Source of the DNA: Rhizoctonia solani
Taxonomy: Eukaryota; Basidiomycota; Agaricomycetes; Cantharellales; Ceratobasidiaceae
DNA length: 64,000 bases
Assembly: GCF_016906535.1 (NCBI RefSeq)
Contig: NC_057384.1
Coordinates: 496,001 to 560,000, forward strand
Direction of reading: 5' to 3'
Positions 1-12,052 of the stretch are shown here, one piece after another. Below the pieces are notes generated by a model, which searched no databases, had not been told where the DNA came from, and was given only the letters and a program-made list of their open reading frames with translations. The position numbers and the translations under genes are program-made. The stretch's first letter is position 1. Every line of letters starts with the position of its first letter.

Positions 1-581
1 ACGCACACAGGAGCAGAAGAGTCGCTCGCACTCGGAGGGTTGTTGTAGCTGCATATTGGACATAGCCATCCTTCCTTTCCGCCCCCCTCCAACTCGAGTT
101 CCTCGTCCTCGCCGTTGATTGAAGTTACAACAACTTCGGGGTTCGAGCTGTCTTTGTCCTCGTGTGAAGACAGATACAATATCACCTTGGCTGACGACTT
201 GAGGAACCCTGCATACACATCCGTCTGTTTTATCCGGGATAGATTACATGAGGTAGAGAATTTGCGGGGGTTGAGGTTGTCGATATAGATCAATCGGTGC
301 GATGTAACATGGATAGTGCCGTTTTGGTGATCAGGGGCTTTCTCCTTGCTGTATACGCATGTACATGTTGATAGATAAAGATGCCGTGTGGAAGTATATG
401 TGAATAAACATGTGCAGGTATGGCGTGCAGTGTGAGAATGGTGCTAAAATAGACTTAATTAGTGGGAAACATACCCATCGTAGAGCCCAACTGCACCCTG
501 ACTAGCCACCAACCCTTCGTCCTCGTAAAGCAGTGCTGAGATAGGGATCGTACCATCCACACGACGAAAATGGCGGTTCAT
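1..581 (-). CDS. VPS36: VPS36, ESCRT-II subunit (N-terminal part, cut by the window edge)
   Basis: Vps36 is an ESCRT-II subunit that binds phosphoinositide and ubiquitin on endosomes and sorts cargo into multivesicular bodies. Two exons are seen. Exon 1 (581 down to 475) encodes MNRHFRRVDG... and ends in LYDG; its donor is GTATGT. Exon 2 starts at 348 after TATACAG and runs off the left edge. The joined protein has a GLUE-domain signature (LLYEDEGLV, then GTIHVTSHRLIYIDNL, then a YAGFLKSSAKV strand). It is followed by an NZF-like zinc finger insertion (WLCPICSYNNP), a layout typical of fungal Vps36. The start at 581 is the first ATG of the conserved frame. The next gene on the same strand ends about 320 bp upstream. 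The C-terminal winged-helix part lies outside the window. Confidence 0.88.
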
Positions 582-900
582 GGACCAATGTAAGCCTGGG
601 GAGAATTACAAATGTAACAACTCTTGTCGAGTTCTCCCCCAACCTTGGTATGTCTTGGTACGCCTTCAGTGGAAGTCAGAGGATGACGGACGGGAGATTA
701 CCAAGGTCATTGCATGACGTAATGAGAAGACCAAATAGGCGATACTCGGTCAAACGCCCCAGCCGTTCACGGATCATAAGGTTTACAGTCAACTATTTCT
801 AGATATTTCGGTAATTCTACACAATGAAATACAAAAACGGGAATATTCGGGTAGGCTGTCACTTCATTCCAGCCAAGTAGAACCGCCAAGGACTTCTCTC

Positions 901-1857
901 TTAGTAGGCTGGCGGGTTGGCAGTGACCTTGAGGTCCTTGATAGTGCCAGTCTCAATCATGTAAACCCAGCCGTGGACATAGACTAAGGGCCGAGTGAGA
1001 AAACACGTTACTAGCACGCATTACGGACGACGCACCTTGCTTGCCAGATGCCCAGGCACGCTGGACTACATCGGTATCCACAACATTGTCAACTTGTTTG
1101 CGCACGTTGGCCTCGACAAGGGTCGAAAGTTCGGTCGAGGTATCATGCGAGTCCGTCTTTCCGGATGCAAGGGATGCTGCAAGCTGCGTAAGAGGGTTCA
1201 ACCAGCGCGCCAGAGGCGTTGTTGCAGGGGAGGCTGCCCCGCTGATGTTCTGCGCAGCGGCGTGGCAAGCAGCTGCTCCACCACATTGCGTGTGACCCTA
1301 GAGAGAAGTTAGTACTGATGAACGGGCTGAAACCAAGCGCATCCAAGCTTACAGCAATAACAACTGCGAGAATAGTTGAAATTAGTGAGATGGTGACAAT
1401 GATGCGATAAGGCGTACTCACTGTGTTCGACGCCCAAGTTCTCTACTGCATAGGTGAGAACAGCAAGGGCCGAATCATCTTCGGGGTGGAATTGGCTGTT
1501 TCAGTGTTAAAAATGAGCTGAAAGTGCGTGGAGAGAGGAAACTTACTTGGCAATGTTGCGGTGTACAAATATCTCGCCAGGCTTGCAGCCCAAGACAGTG
1601 CTCTCCGGAACTCGGGAGTCAGCACAGCCAATCCAGAGGACCTTGGGGCTCTGGCCCTTTGCAGCATCTGCAAAAAATGTGGGATATTGTTCACGGACTT
1701 CTGCAGCCCATTTGGCGTTGCCAGCAATGAGAGGAGCAAGGGCGACGTCAGACATTTGCTCTGGAGGATTGTAAAACGGAAGGCCGAAGGGATGTGGGGA
1801 AGTATGGGGGAATGATACGCCAGTAGATGTAGTTTGGATCGATGACCGAGGGTTCAA
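901..1857 (-). CDS. beta-class carbonic anhydrase
   Basis: Zinc enzyme interconverting CO2 and bicarbonate. Five exons: 1547..1857, 1422..1495, 1353..1363, 1036..1297, 901..983, giving about 246 residues, a normal length. Exon 1 carries the first zinc ligand and catalytic dyad (IGCADSRVPES) and leads to HRNIA. Exon 2 gives NQFHPEDDSALAVLTYAVEN. Exon 3 is only 11 nt (IVIA). Exon 4 starts with the second ligand pair GHTQCGG. The last exon reads VYVHGWVYMIETG and ends in NPPAY. All junctions are GT-AG and keep frame. There is no clear signal peptide. On the coding strand a CGATATAAA box lies about 65 bp upstream of the ATG. Family call is firm; the isoform's location in the cell is not known. 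Confidence 0.93.
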
Positions 1858-2552
1858 GGTAGAGTCGCGGAAAGCAGGTGGGTGCCGGGGTGCAGCGGCG
1901 GGTGAGAAAAGGCCCTGGTTTTTATATCGGGATTCTTCGGAAGACCTGTTCTGTTTTTGCTCCGAACTCGCGCTTGGACGTGGGAGTATAAATGGAAAGT
2001 TGTGAGGCTGTCGGCACTGGGTATTGCGAGGTATAACGGCGCTCGGGTTGGTCCTGTGTGGTGGGGATTAAGCTCCGTATGCTCACTACAAATACGAAGG
2101 GGTCCGTTACCGTTGGTGCCTCAGAGAAGCACGTGTTACACTTTGCGAGGCAATGGCGCTTGGGAGCATGCTGAAAATTGTCTGAATAAATTAGAGAGGG
2201 TTTTGCTCGGCGGAAAACACTTGGGGGAGGGCGGAGGGGATGACTTGGCGGGCTGCGTCCTTTGAGGCAAACTTTTCCAATCCCCAACGTTGGCAAACAC
2301 GATCCCGCCGGCGCGCTTGTGCTGGACTCAACGGCTCTTGCGTCACGAGGGAAGCCTGGTACTATCCAGGTAATTATGATAACACCTCGCATATGGTCAA
2401 TTCCGGAGCTTTCAAAACACTTCTTGTCCCAATTCTAGATAATGTAATAAAGTATCCATCGAATAGACCCAATAATTAACCAGTCATTATATACTTGGAA
2501 ATACGTCTGAAATCAAATAGCTCCGATTCGGCAACCTCAACCCCAGAGCCCA
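1858..2552. other. intergenic region upstream of carbonic anhydrase
   Basis: No supported gene. It holds the presumed carbonic anhydrase promoter (TATA-like CGATATAAA on the minus strand near 1919-1930) and the 3' flank of the tyrosinase gene. Open frames here lack family motifs and splice logic. Confidence 0.6.
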
Positions 2553-4003
2553 CTACTGATAAATATAGCACAAATCCCCACCAACAGTGCTCAGCATATT
2601 TTGGATAGTCTTGGATGGGAACATGCCATCCGTTGGGATGACAGTCGTGGTGCTCAACCAGGGAGGATACCCATTCGGGTACGCAGGGTCCGTGTATGTA
2701 CTCACAGAGCCCCCCTTGAAGGCCTTGGCGTTGGCCGGGTTCTTGAGCTGCCACATGTACCAGATACGGTCAATATTGGCATGATGAAGGAAAAAGATCG
2801 GCTACCAAACAAGAATGACCAAAATGATCAGTCTCGCTCTGACGTACAAAATTCGATTTCACATACGTCATTTGAAGTCCACGTCGAGCCCCCAGTGCAC
2901 GAAGGCCCAGCAGCTGTTGGACACGTTCCGGCCATGTCACCACCTAAAATCATGTGGATGTTGGGATGAAATGCCTGGGCCTTTTCAGTCGCGTTTTGGA
3001 AACCGACAAAGTCTCCAACGTATCCGTTGATTGCTGCATCAATGTAGGCTTTCGTAATAGTCGCATTGGCGGCTTCGTTGGGGCGCTGCAGCCAGTACCA
3101 GTCGAGGTACGGGAAGGGTGTGAATTGGCGACGAATACGGTGCTTGCTGTAAGAGGTTAGGTTGCGCAGTGGGCGTAATCAGGAAAGGGGCTGGACTCTT
3201 TTGCGCATGTCTACGTACACCGGGTATGCTACGGTCATGTTTGAGAAACCCCCTGTGGTGATTTGGTAGTCATTCAGTGGGTCTCCAAATCCACCAAGGC
3301 CCGTAACGGAATTAGTACTGAATATTCCAGAGGTATTTAGGGATAGAGAGTCTTGGCTCCAGTCTTTGACAAACAGGGTTATTTGTCTATAAATGCGTCA
3401 ATATTTTTGGATACTCACCCCAATAAGGCATGACCCCTCTGTAACCGCATTGTGCCTTGAGTTGTTGGATATGCGCATTAACAAACCACCTGAGACGAGT
3501 TGTAAGCGCATATACCATGGATGCGTTAATGTTCACCTACCGATGCCAAGGTAAGAATAGCCCAGTGTAATGAATCTGGTCGGTCAGATCCATGTGAACA
3601 TATGTCATATCATCATAATAAGACGAGTTTGTTGTCACACTCGGGATGTTTGAGCGAGGGTATGTTGGTTTTAAAGCAGAAGTATGAGGCTTCCGAGCCA
3701 AGCACTATAGCTACAGGTTAGTTGACCTCGAATGTTGAGGAATGCTATGAAACATACGTTGACGGCGGTGATGTATGCTGCTTTCTCGACGGATGAGAAG
3801 GTACGCCACTCTCGCCGAATCTAGGAACGCAAGAGGTCGAATTAAGGGACCTACAAATCACTCATTGCACCGTCGCTTACCTCCGGATTACGACAACCGC
3901 CAGCTGCGGAAACCTCAGTTGCTTCGGCACTCGCTTCCTCTGCCAGAGAGGGAATGGCCCTACTAGCTGCGGCTAGTAAGAGAAAGAGCGATGATGTACG
4001 CAT
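2553..4003 (-). CDS. secreted tyrosinase-family copper oxidase
   Basis: Type-3 copper protein expected to oxidise phenols to quinones. Seven exons: 3881..4003, 3758..3820, 3541..3704, 3419..3489, 3221..3363, 2867..3142, 2553..2801, about 362 residues. The N terminus (MRTSSLFLLLAAASRA) is a signal peptide, so secretion is likely. The mature start has CRNPEIRREWRTFSSVEKAA, usual for this family. The CuA region reads MTYVHMDLTDQIHYTGLFLPWHRWF, with histidines before and inside LPWHR. The CuB region reads NIHMILGGDM and, after an intron, NDPIFFLHHANIDRIWYMW. It is shorter than melanin-type tyrosinases (no long C-terminal domain), like many small secreted basidiomycete tyrosinases. A TATAAAA box lies about 100 bp upstream of the ATG. 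Substrate is unknown. Confidence 0.92.
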
Positions 4004-4981
4004 TGATTGTGTGGTGAGATCGTAGATGAAATAAAAAGAGTGTGGATATTACAACGAGTGGTTGAAACGCGATTTCAAGCGAACGAACACAAGTACTGAG
4101 TTTTATATAGCACACCGGCAAAACTAAAGAGATAGGGGTTGAGGGGAAGATCACACGCTAGAAGCATTGGGAGATCATTTACGCGCAGTTGTTACTGGAT
4201 CGCAAGGTACATTCTTATCCATAAATTTATTGATATTTTATTACTCCGGAGCTAGAGACTTGTTCCAGTATCAGATCATGTCAGGTTCGGCCTGAGCGGG
4301 CACTAGTGATGTAGAGTATGTGCCAGCCAGGGACAAGGCTAGTGCTAGTGTAGAGCGTACGTGTAGCAGTGCGTTGCAACCATCGGTGTAGAAACAGGCC
4401 CATTGCTTAATCGGTAACAAATAAGTTTGTTGCAATTCCGGAACCAAAAGTGGGTTGCTAAGAAGATAAACAGTACTGAGTGTACATGTGTCTCAGATGG
4501 CAATTGTTCCTAACAACCGTCAAGGTGCCCAAATGTTCATGATCACGAAAGGTTGCGTGCGTTCAGAATTGACGTAACGTTAAATCCCATCAGGTCGAGT
4601 TGGTCAGACGGGAAGTCTAAATTGTTCATCATTAAGCTTGCAATGGGTGAATGGCTTCGGTATGGGTGGAAGGAATTCACATTTAGGTTGGCTTACCTGA
4701 TCGATGGACATCATGTAGTCCCGATATATCAGTGCAAGATCGGGCAAAACTCCCAGGTGCTTGGAATAAATCCGTAATACTGGGCCTAACTCTCCAGAAA
4801 CTACCACACACGACCCATGACTCAACGCACTAGATTTCAAGGAATATAATACTACTGCTTTAATACATATTAATGAGAGCGTCTGCACAGCAGCCAAAAG
4901 CCAGTGAATAAATTAGCGTCGAGTCGAATAGTTATATAATCCACAACGATAAATCCAAACCTGCTCCTTCTCGCCATGATA
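4004..4981. other. intergenic region between tyrosinase and methyltransferase
   Basis: About 1 kb with the tyrosinase promoter at its left end and the methyltransferase 3' flank at its right. No gene, RNA or repeat recognised. Confidence 0.55.
4101..4112 (-). promoter_or_regulatory. TATA box of the tyrosinase gene
   Basis: Minus-strand GCTATATAAAAC about 100 bp upstream of the tyrosinase ATG, a plausible core promoter. Position and match are seen directly; function is inferred. Confidence 0.5.
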
Positions 4982-6427
4982 TTAGGCACGTCGCTCTGCC
5001 CATGTGCATCGGTAGCTGACCTGCGCGCGGTTTCTACGTAGTTGGTGCTTGTAGGTATCCAAAAGCCCGTCTATTTCGATAGCTGCTGAGCCCTGTGACA
5101 ACAAAAATGGCCGCAGAGAATCGCCCAAGCTGATCATGCAATCCATCGACAAGGCTGAAATCTCGCGCACTACGGCAATGGGGTTATCGGCATCGATACC
5201 CACTGGAATTTTGTGTACATCTGAGCCAATGTTGGTGAAGAGCGGTCCATCGGAATCGCTGATCGTCCGCAACATTCCCTCTAATTCAACGCCAATGTTG
5301 GGATTATAACCCCGTTCACGCATGATCCCTTGAACTTGGCTATAGAACTGATTGGTCGCATACACATCTGGAGGTTGCCCATTAGGAAATTCGAGATATA
5401 TGTCGAGCTCCCCACTGATTAATCTAAGGGTTAGAATGACGTTAAGGCGTGTGCATGGTCACGCACCTCATAAACAATCCTCCAGGTTTCAAGCGCTTGG
5501 CGACATCTCGGAGGAGTTTCCTAAGTGGGAGTGAGTTGAACATACCCGTGGTTTATTTGAGACACGTACGCCCAGTCCTTTATCTGCAAGTGCAAACGCA
5601 AGTTTAAAAAAAGCAGAAAATAACGGGTTAGAGTCTACTCACATGAAAATTCTGAAAACGGGCGTGAATAATGTCTACTGATCCCTCAGCGTTCCTGATC
5701 CCGTCGCGCTGGAAGTCGTATACTTCAAACCGAACGTGCTGTGATCAAATTAGCCAGGGTGTTGCAAGATGAAATGGCTGCCTACGTTGTTTGCGGCTTC
5801 GGTTGGTGACGAAGGGACTAGGGCATGGTGAGATTGGAACCCTCGTGCACGAGAATAAATACCTACAAATCTCAACTCCGTGTAAATGTATACTGTGGGA
5901 GAGCGTCTCCGCTACATCTTCGATCCTGCAAAAAAAATAAGACGTCCGTTGTACTCAAAGTGCAAGAGTAATCACCATTTTCCATCGTCCTAGAGTAGCT
6001 TTTAGCCCGAACGCCAAGGAGGACGCTACAAGAGATAAATTACTCACGCTTCCCAGGTCAACAACCACCTTCCCCTCAGGCGGGTCAAGATGTGCTTGAA
6101 ATGGCCCGAAATAGTGAGATTCGAGGCAAAGATGTACCAAATTGTGCAGCATTGTACGACGCTAGAGGCAGATATGCATCGTAAATCAGGGCCAAGGGGG
6201 CGATCGTCGAGGTCACGTACTGTCATTTCTTGGTGATCGATAGGTAGAACACTTGGGAGTTGTGGTACATCGGAAGCGTTTTGTAGGGCGGGTTCAAGTA
6301 GATAGCGAGGAAAACGTCGTCCATGGTAATGAAAGTAATAATTCGAATATTCATCCCGTCTGATAGGAACGAGCTCTGGCGACGGTGGAAAGAGCCCAGG
6401 GTTGGCAGGGTCATTGGGATCGGCCAT
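4982..6427 (-). CDS. SAM-dependent methyltransferase (class I fold)
   Basis: Small-molecule methyltransferase of the type common in fungal secondary metabolism; substrate unknown. Nine exons: 6221..6427, 6048..6161, 5976..5989, 5867..5925, 5786..5817, 5643..5738, 5546..5583, 5467..5520, 4982..5414, about 348 residues and frame-consistent throughout. Motif I is split by introns: VVVDLGS ends exon 2, DDGKW is supplied by a 14-nt exon, and IEDVAETL follows. Then come GVEI (post I), a VRFEVYDF strand, SVDIIHARFQNFH and LLRDVAKRLKPGGLFM (motifs II-III). A C-terminal region of about 140 residues completes it. No signal peptide. A TATAAAA box sits about 135 bp upstream. It could be described as LaeA-like by fold, but regulator activity cannot be claimed. 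Confidence 0.87.
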
Positions 6428-7754
6428 ATGATCGGGGATAGATATGTTTTGACAGATAAAGATCTATGTAAAAATTTAGAGTCTAAATGAGAGGCGAAGG
6501 TGAGGCGGTAGCTCCGTTATCTCATTTTTCTGGAGAGGGTACGGGTAAGGAGACTCATATTTTATAAGTGGAGGAAGATATGATGGTCGTTCAAGCTTGA
6601 CCAGAGCGTGTTCTCGCCATCAGCTAACGATCACGGACAGGCAGAGGGCCCGAAAAGCGCATGTGTCCGTTTTCCTGGATCGGGTAGATTGGTATTGGCT
6701 GTCAGATGTAATCTGTCAACAAAAATCGAGTCCAACGGCGCACAGATGATGGAAGTGGAAGAGCTCGTGATACGTCCTATCGATCTCTGTTGGAAGAATT
6801 TGCGCGCCAGACGGCAGGTCCAAGTGCACGCGAGCAAGGCTTTAAGCTCTCAGGATCTAGCGGTGGATTCAATGAGATTTCCTCGGACGCTAAGCGCATG
6901 ACTCCCAAAGCAAGGGTGCGTTTGTTGCCGCTAGGGATTTGATGTCCACTCCAAAAAGCATTTCTCTGCTCTCAATTTCAGCCATTGCTTGTTCTCCAAT
7001 TATACTGGGATACAATCGCTTTGTTGCCTAGTTGTGTTTGTAATCGGAGACTGAATACCCGAACTTACCTGCCTTTCCTGCTCTGTTTTCCTTCGTACTC
7101 ATCCTTCACTCCGAAATTCGACCCCCGCCATATACCGAAGACCGAAGAGACGCTGCGATATTCGCACTCAGCAGCAAGGGAATAGATATCAAGACGTTAG
7201 AATCAACCAACATATAGGCACAGTAGTCTAGGCATCTGGAGCTAGGGGGACAGGGGTTCGATTGTTGCAGAAGCATTTGGCTGCCGATTCGACGGAAGCG
7301 CGTTCGCAAGCGAGATGATCTCTGGTACGCGGAGAAAAAATATGCTTCAGAGTGTATCGACTGACGAAATAGCACCACATAGAGAGCGTTTTTATCAAAC
7401 AAACAGAGGGGGACGAGGACAGAGCTTCGACTAGGCGTGGGTAAACAAACGTGCTGGACCTCTCCAGTTTTGGCCAGGGCGGGAGGCTGGCGCTCTGGTT
7501 ACGATAATCTCTGCCTGTGCAGGTGATCTCGGGATTTATTGACTGTGGCGGAAAACCTGAAGTTCTTGGACCTCAAGGTGAGCTGGACTTATGGTGGAAA
7601 GTTGGATTCACAGAGACAAATCCGTATATTGTTCCCCTCCTAGTTTCATACTCCGACCCGGATCCGCTTAGGGATCACGATCCATCACGATTATACGACG
7701 TGGCGCGTCTACCTCAACACTTAGGAACAAACCACGCGTTTTCTCACTGGTATA
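6428..7754. other. intergenic region between divergent methyltransferase and polymerase genes
   Basis: About 1.3 kb that should hold both promoters. No domain-bearing frame, tRNA or repeat was recognised. Confidence 0.5.
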
Positions 7755-10700
7755 ATGACTCTTTCTTCCTTGTTTGATTCCTTGGACCGCCTCGATGAAA
7801 CCGACGACGACGAAGAGGATTTTTCTGGCCTCTATCCCCCTGGATCGGCGAGTGACACTCCACATTCGAGGTGAATTCGAAACGCCAATCAATTACTTGT
7901 ATTATTCATTAATATCAATCTTTACAGTTCTCATCTGCGAAAAAGAACACACATGTACATCGATGTAGAGGAAAATGCAGAGGCCAAGCGTGCAAAAATA
8001 TTAGTACCTACGCACGCTTCTTCCACGCTCCAGCCACGACATGGTGGGACAGGGGCACCGCTCGGTGAAACCGAAAGTATAGTCCCAATCCAAAATTGCG
8101 CTAACAGAGAGACCTACCCGACTGCTCAAATTTCCTCCTCAACCTCAGTCAAAGTACTGGCTGAATCTGATCGTATTGAGGAGCATTTCGGCATTCAAAC
8201 TGTGGAGTCTCCCCCAACTTCATCGCCTTCCAACTCTAGCTCCAACGGTGAACTAGCCTTTGAACCGGTACCTTCTGAAAACGATCAAAAATCGTAAGTG
8301 GGCTAACAGCGGAAATGCATGTATCACTGACGCCAGTTACTCCTTGGACACGACGCCAACCCCGGCCCATCAAACGAAAAATAGAGCCGCGCTTCATGAA
8401 AAGACAAAGCCAATACCATCAAATAGAATGCCTCGGTCCAGGGCAGAGAGCGGCCAAGGTAATACTATTATTCGCGTACCACGACTGACCTTTTCAATGG
8501 TTAATATTCACTTCGTGCCCGCCAAAGCCTCAGTTGCAGAATCTGCTCCAATTGCGACGTGTTCCAACGCGGATCTATCACAACCCAATATTCCGAAACT
8601 AGTTTCGCAGGCGGCATACAAGCCACAGACCAATCTCGCGCGACCGAGGACCAAAAAGGAGTCAAGGCCGATTAAACCGTCGAATTCATTTCGTGATCCC
8701 GACTTGGTGGCGTCGCGTCAAGATAACCACGTGGCTCAAGGCGCTAGCGGGTTATTTGGGGCGCAGATCACGCTTGTGTCCCGGAAATCGCGCCACCCAG
8801 CTCAATCGGCACGAGCTCGCGGTCCCAAAGACGTAAAGGACCAATGTACTACGATCTCGGAATTTGCTACATATCTGCAAACCCGATCCAGAGATGCAGA
8901 GGATACTAACAAGAAGCAAAAACCCATCTTTTGCGACTTGATTGTGTATTATGCAGCCGAAATTCCCGGCAAAAAGATATCATATAGTACGAAAAGACGA
9001 ATGGAAATTGTATGTTACCCGTGGCGTGGTAATTTGTCCACTGACCCTCGCGGTCTTCAAGCTTTCAGGACTTTTGGCCAAGGTAGTCGGTAACTTTGAT
9101 TCCTCCGTCACACACATCGTCTCGGACTTGCCCGAGAAACCTCTTCTCGAAGTCATCGGCCTGAGTTCTGTGGACTCGATACCTCCGTCAGTTTGGGTTG
9201 TCGGTTGGACTTGGGTCACAAAGTCTATGAATGTACTGTTCAGTTGTCTCTTCCGGTCGTGATTCTTACACTAAACTAATTGATTCCAGTCTTCACGTCG
9301 CCTCGAGGAAACGTCATATGAAAGATTTCACAAGAGGCTAGTTCTAGATAATCGGCTATCTCATGGACCCAGAGATAATCGTAGGAGCATGTCTGCTGGG
9401 ATAGATGATGTTACTGAAACGGGGTGAGTCTAGATGCTCTACATATCCGTCTAATCTACCAACATGCAGAATGTGCCTGGCTTACAGTAGCGAAGCGTCA
9501 TTTCGTGAGGGGTTTGAGTCTCAAGGCGGTGAACATTCGGCGCCTGCGTCTAGCGGACTTTCGATTCGCGTGAGCTCCGCAATTTATGTTGAGGCCCCTC
9601 CAGATCCTTTGGGAAGTATAGTTGCGCTTGCTCGTGAGATGGTAAGGCTCCGCAACCATATCTATTCTCAACGAACGTTATCTTTATCCGATTTTCAGAC
9701 TCATGGAGATTTCAGTTCGGAACGGAGTAGCTCTCCCGAAATTCCAGAGCCAGAGCGGCTTCCTCGACAAAAGAATGGCACCAATAGCACTCGTTCCAAC
9801 CCATGTCCTCGTCCTCATGGGAATGGATTCGCGTGTATGACCGGAATATTACCCCTGCTGCGCCATGCGTAAACCAGATGCTGGTGGATGAGGTACGCTC
9901 CGTTGAACTTACGAGACGGCGCTGCCATTTAGCTTTGGCCTACGGGAACTTCCAGCTTTCACGGCTCAGAGATATCTACGAGGCAAAGAAGCATGAGGAT
10001 CCATCAAACCAATTCAGAGTCTTGAACTATACCAAAGGTGCGTTCTTTTGGACGTCCTGGGGCTGACGTAGAGCTCTGAACATTCCTTTTGGCTGTGATT
10101 GCGTGCGTGCGTCCCCACAGCAATTAGGAGCATAACAAACATCCTAAGAGAATAACCTCGGTCGATCAAGTCTCGCATCTTACTGGCGTGGGTGCAGGGA
10201 TCGCGGAAAAGGTGCGAGCTGTTGCCGGGGAAATCATTGGATGATTAGCAACTCTATCTAATTGCTTCTACCCCTATCGTCCATGTCACCGACTTGCCTT
10301 GTGTCTTTGAAGATCATGAGTTCATTGCCACAGGGCGAGTAGCCAAAATTGCTGCCCAAACAACGAAGATCTAGCCGTTACTCGAATATTCCAAGGCATC
10401 TATGGTGTTGGGCCCCAAATAGCTCATAGCTGGTATGTGCGTGGGTTGAGAACGTTGGCTGATATTCGCAACCGAGTGGATGGTATCGTTCTCTCGCCAG
10501 CACAGGAGCTTGGCCTTCAGTATTATGCTGATTGCAGCGACGCATGCCCCGAAGCGAGGCTGCCGAGATCTTTCAACGCATCAAGGCCGTAGGTACGTAT
10601 TTCTCCGCGCCGTTCATGAGTAGCCTTTACTTAGCCACGACCTTGTCTAGCCCTCAACTCGACCCCATGCTCGACATCGAGATTATGGGTAGCTTTCGGC

Positions 10701-11601
10701 GGTAAGATTATCGCGGCTAACTAATCAGAGCTGATATTGGAGAGGGTACAGGGGAAACAGACTTGCGGTGACGTTGACATCTTGATGACCCGACCCACTA
10801 ACGACGGGAAATCCCATCGAGGCATGTAGCAACATTCCGGTCATTTCCCTCTGACGTGACCGCCGCAATTAGGCTGTTGAACAAACTACTCCCCGTGCTT
10901 CACAGTCAACAGCTCTTGTCCCATGACCTTGCAGTCCCAGACGACGAAAACGACCTAGAGGCCAAGTACATGGGACTATGTCAGTTGCATAGCGATACAC
11001 TCATGCGGCGAATTGGTATGCTTGGTGTCTACGCCACTATGTTTGCAGGCCCAGAAGTTAACGTGTGTCTTCAGACATCTTGACGATTCCATGCGAACAG
11101 TGGGGCTCTGCCCTGCTTTATTTCGTGCGTTCTAGGCGCTGCATCGCCGAGCTGCTCCTAACCTTTCCCTTCCCCTGGCTCCATATGGACATCCGCTTAG
11201 ACCGGAGACGATTTGGTATAGTTTCATTTCTTACTTGTTCCCGATAAAGCTTAAATGTGTTCCTTAGTTCAATAGGAGCATGCGGCTACTAGCTCGAAAA
11301 AGTGGCATGTCACTTAACCAGCGAGGGCTATTTCAGGGCGTCGTTCGTGACCCTAAAACCCAAAGAAAAACAATAACGGTGGGTGGTCGCATTAGTTTTG
11401 CAGCCACCTGGTTGACTGGTCCTTCAGGCATATTGATCGCATCTCGTACTGAACGGGAAATCTTCGATCGACTAGGGGTGGTATGTGTTTTTTCTTGTAT
11501 TTACTTCTCTCATCGATCACCCCTTTGCTCATTTAATTCGTTTATTCGTCTTTCGGTAACAGCCTTGGAGAGAACCACATGAGCGTTCCGTTGGCGCATG
11601 A
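7755..11601 (+). CDS. family X DNA polymerase with BRCT domain (Pol lambda/Pol4-like), frame broken by 1-nt losses
   Basis: Repair polymerase for base-excision repair and end joining. About 18 exons, starting MTLSSLFDSLDRLDETDDD and ending WREPHERSVGA. After a low-complexity basic N-terminal half comes a BRCT domain (LSGLLAKVVGNFDSSVTHIV ... WVVGWTWVTKSM, about 8900-9230). Next are the 8-kDa and HhH regions (SHLTGVGAGIAEK, FQGIYGVGPQIAHSWYVRGL). The palm contains the metal-binding pair in GDVDILMTRP and the third aspartate in RRIDILTIP. A 15-nt exon (11201..11215) encodes TGDDL. Conserved frames only join if one base is missing at about 9800-9802, 10137-10139, 10313, 10358-10360, 10534 and 10751-10754. 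Each fits contraction of a base run. The gene is either a degenerate allele or, more likely, a poorly polished stretch. Confidence 0.88.
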
Positions 11602-12052
11602 AATAAGCTACCCTCCGGTCTACAGTATTTTGGGAATCTATACATTAGTTCAATCTGCTTCGATGCATGACTGCGTTTGGCCTTGGAAATGAGTTTGAGA
11701 CATCTTTCTCTACTGCATCTACATGACTCCCCTTTTGGAACATCTAGGCCCTACTGGTTTGTGGTTCCTTAGTCCTGGATTCGCCAGACTGGTGTGTTTA
11801 CGATCGATCGAATTCGTACCGATTGGTCCAAGTATTTGTCCATCAAAAGCTGGTTATTCGTGGAGTTACTTGTTCTATGCCGCATTTATACCACAAGGAT
11901 AAGTAAACTGGATTTGTCTATGGCAAGGCACCCTGGTCCTCGTGTTTGGATGCAGCAAACACACGACAGACATATGTCAAATCAACTAAAGTACACAATA
12001 TCGACATCTACCTTCCCTGGTTGCAAAACGTTTAGTGTAGGTAACACGCTTG
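11602..12052. other. convergent intergenic region
   Basis: About 450 bp between the polymerase stop and the PPR stop; 3' flanks of both genes, no other feature seen. Confidence 0.55.

Noticed and set aside
10040..10120. An extra polymerase exon reading ALNIPFGCDC
   Set aside because: It would insert residues in the conserved 8-kDa domain; skipping it as intron (GTGCGT...CACAG) restores YTK-AIRSIT.
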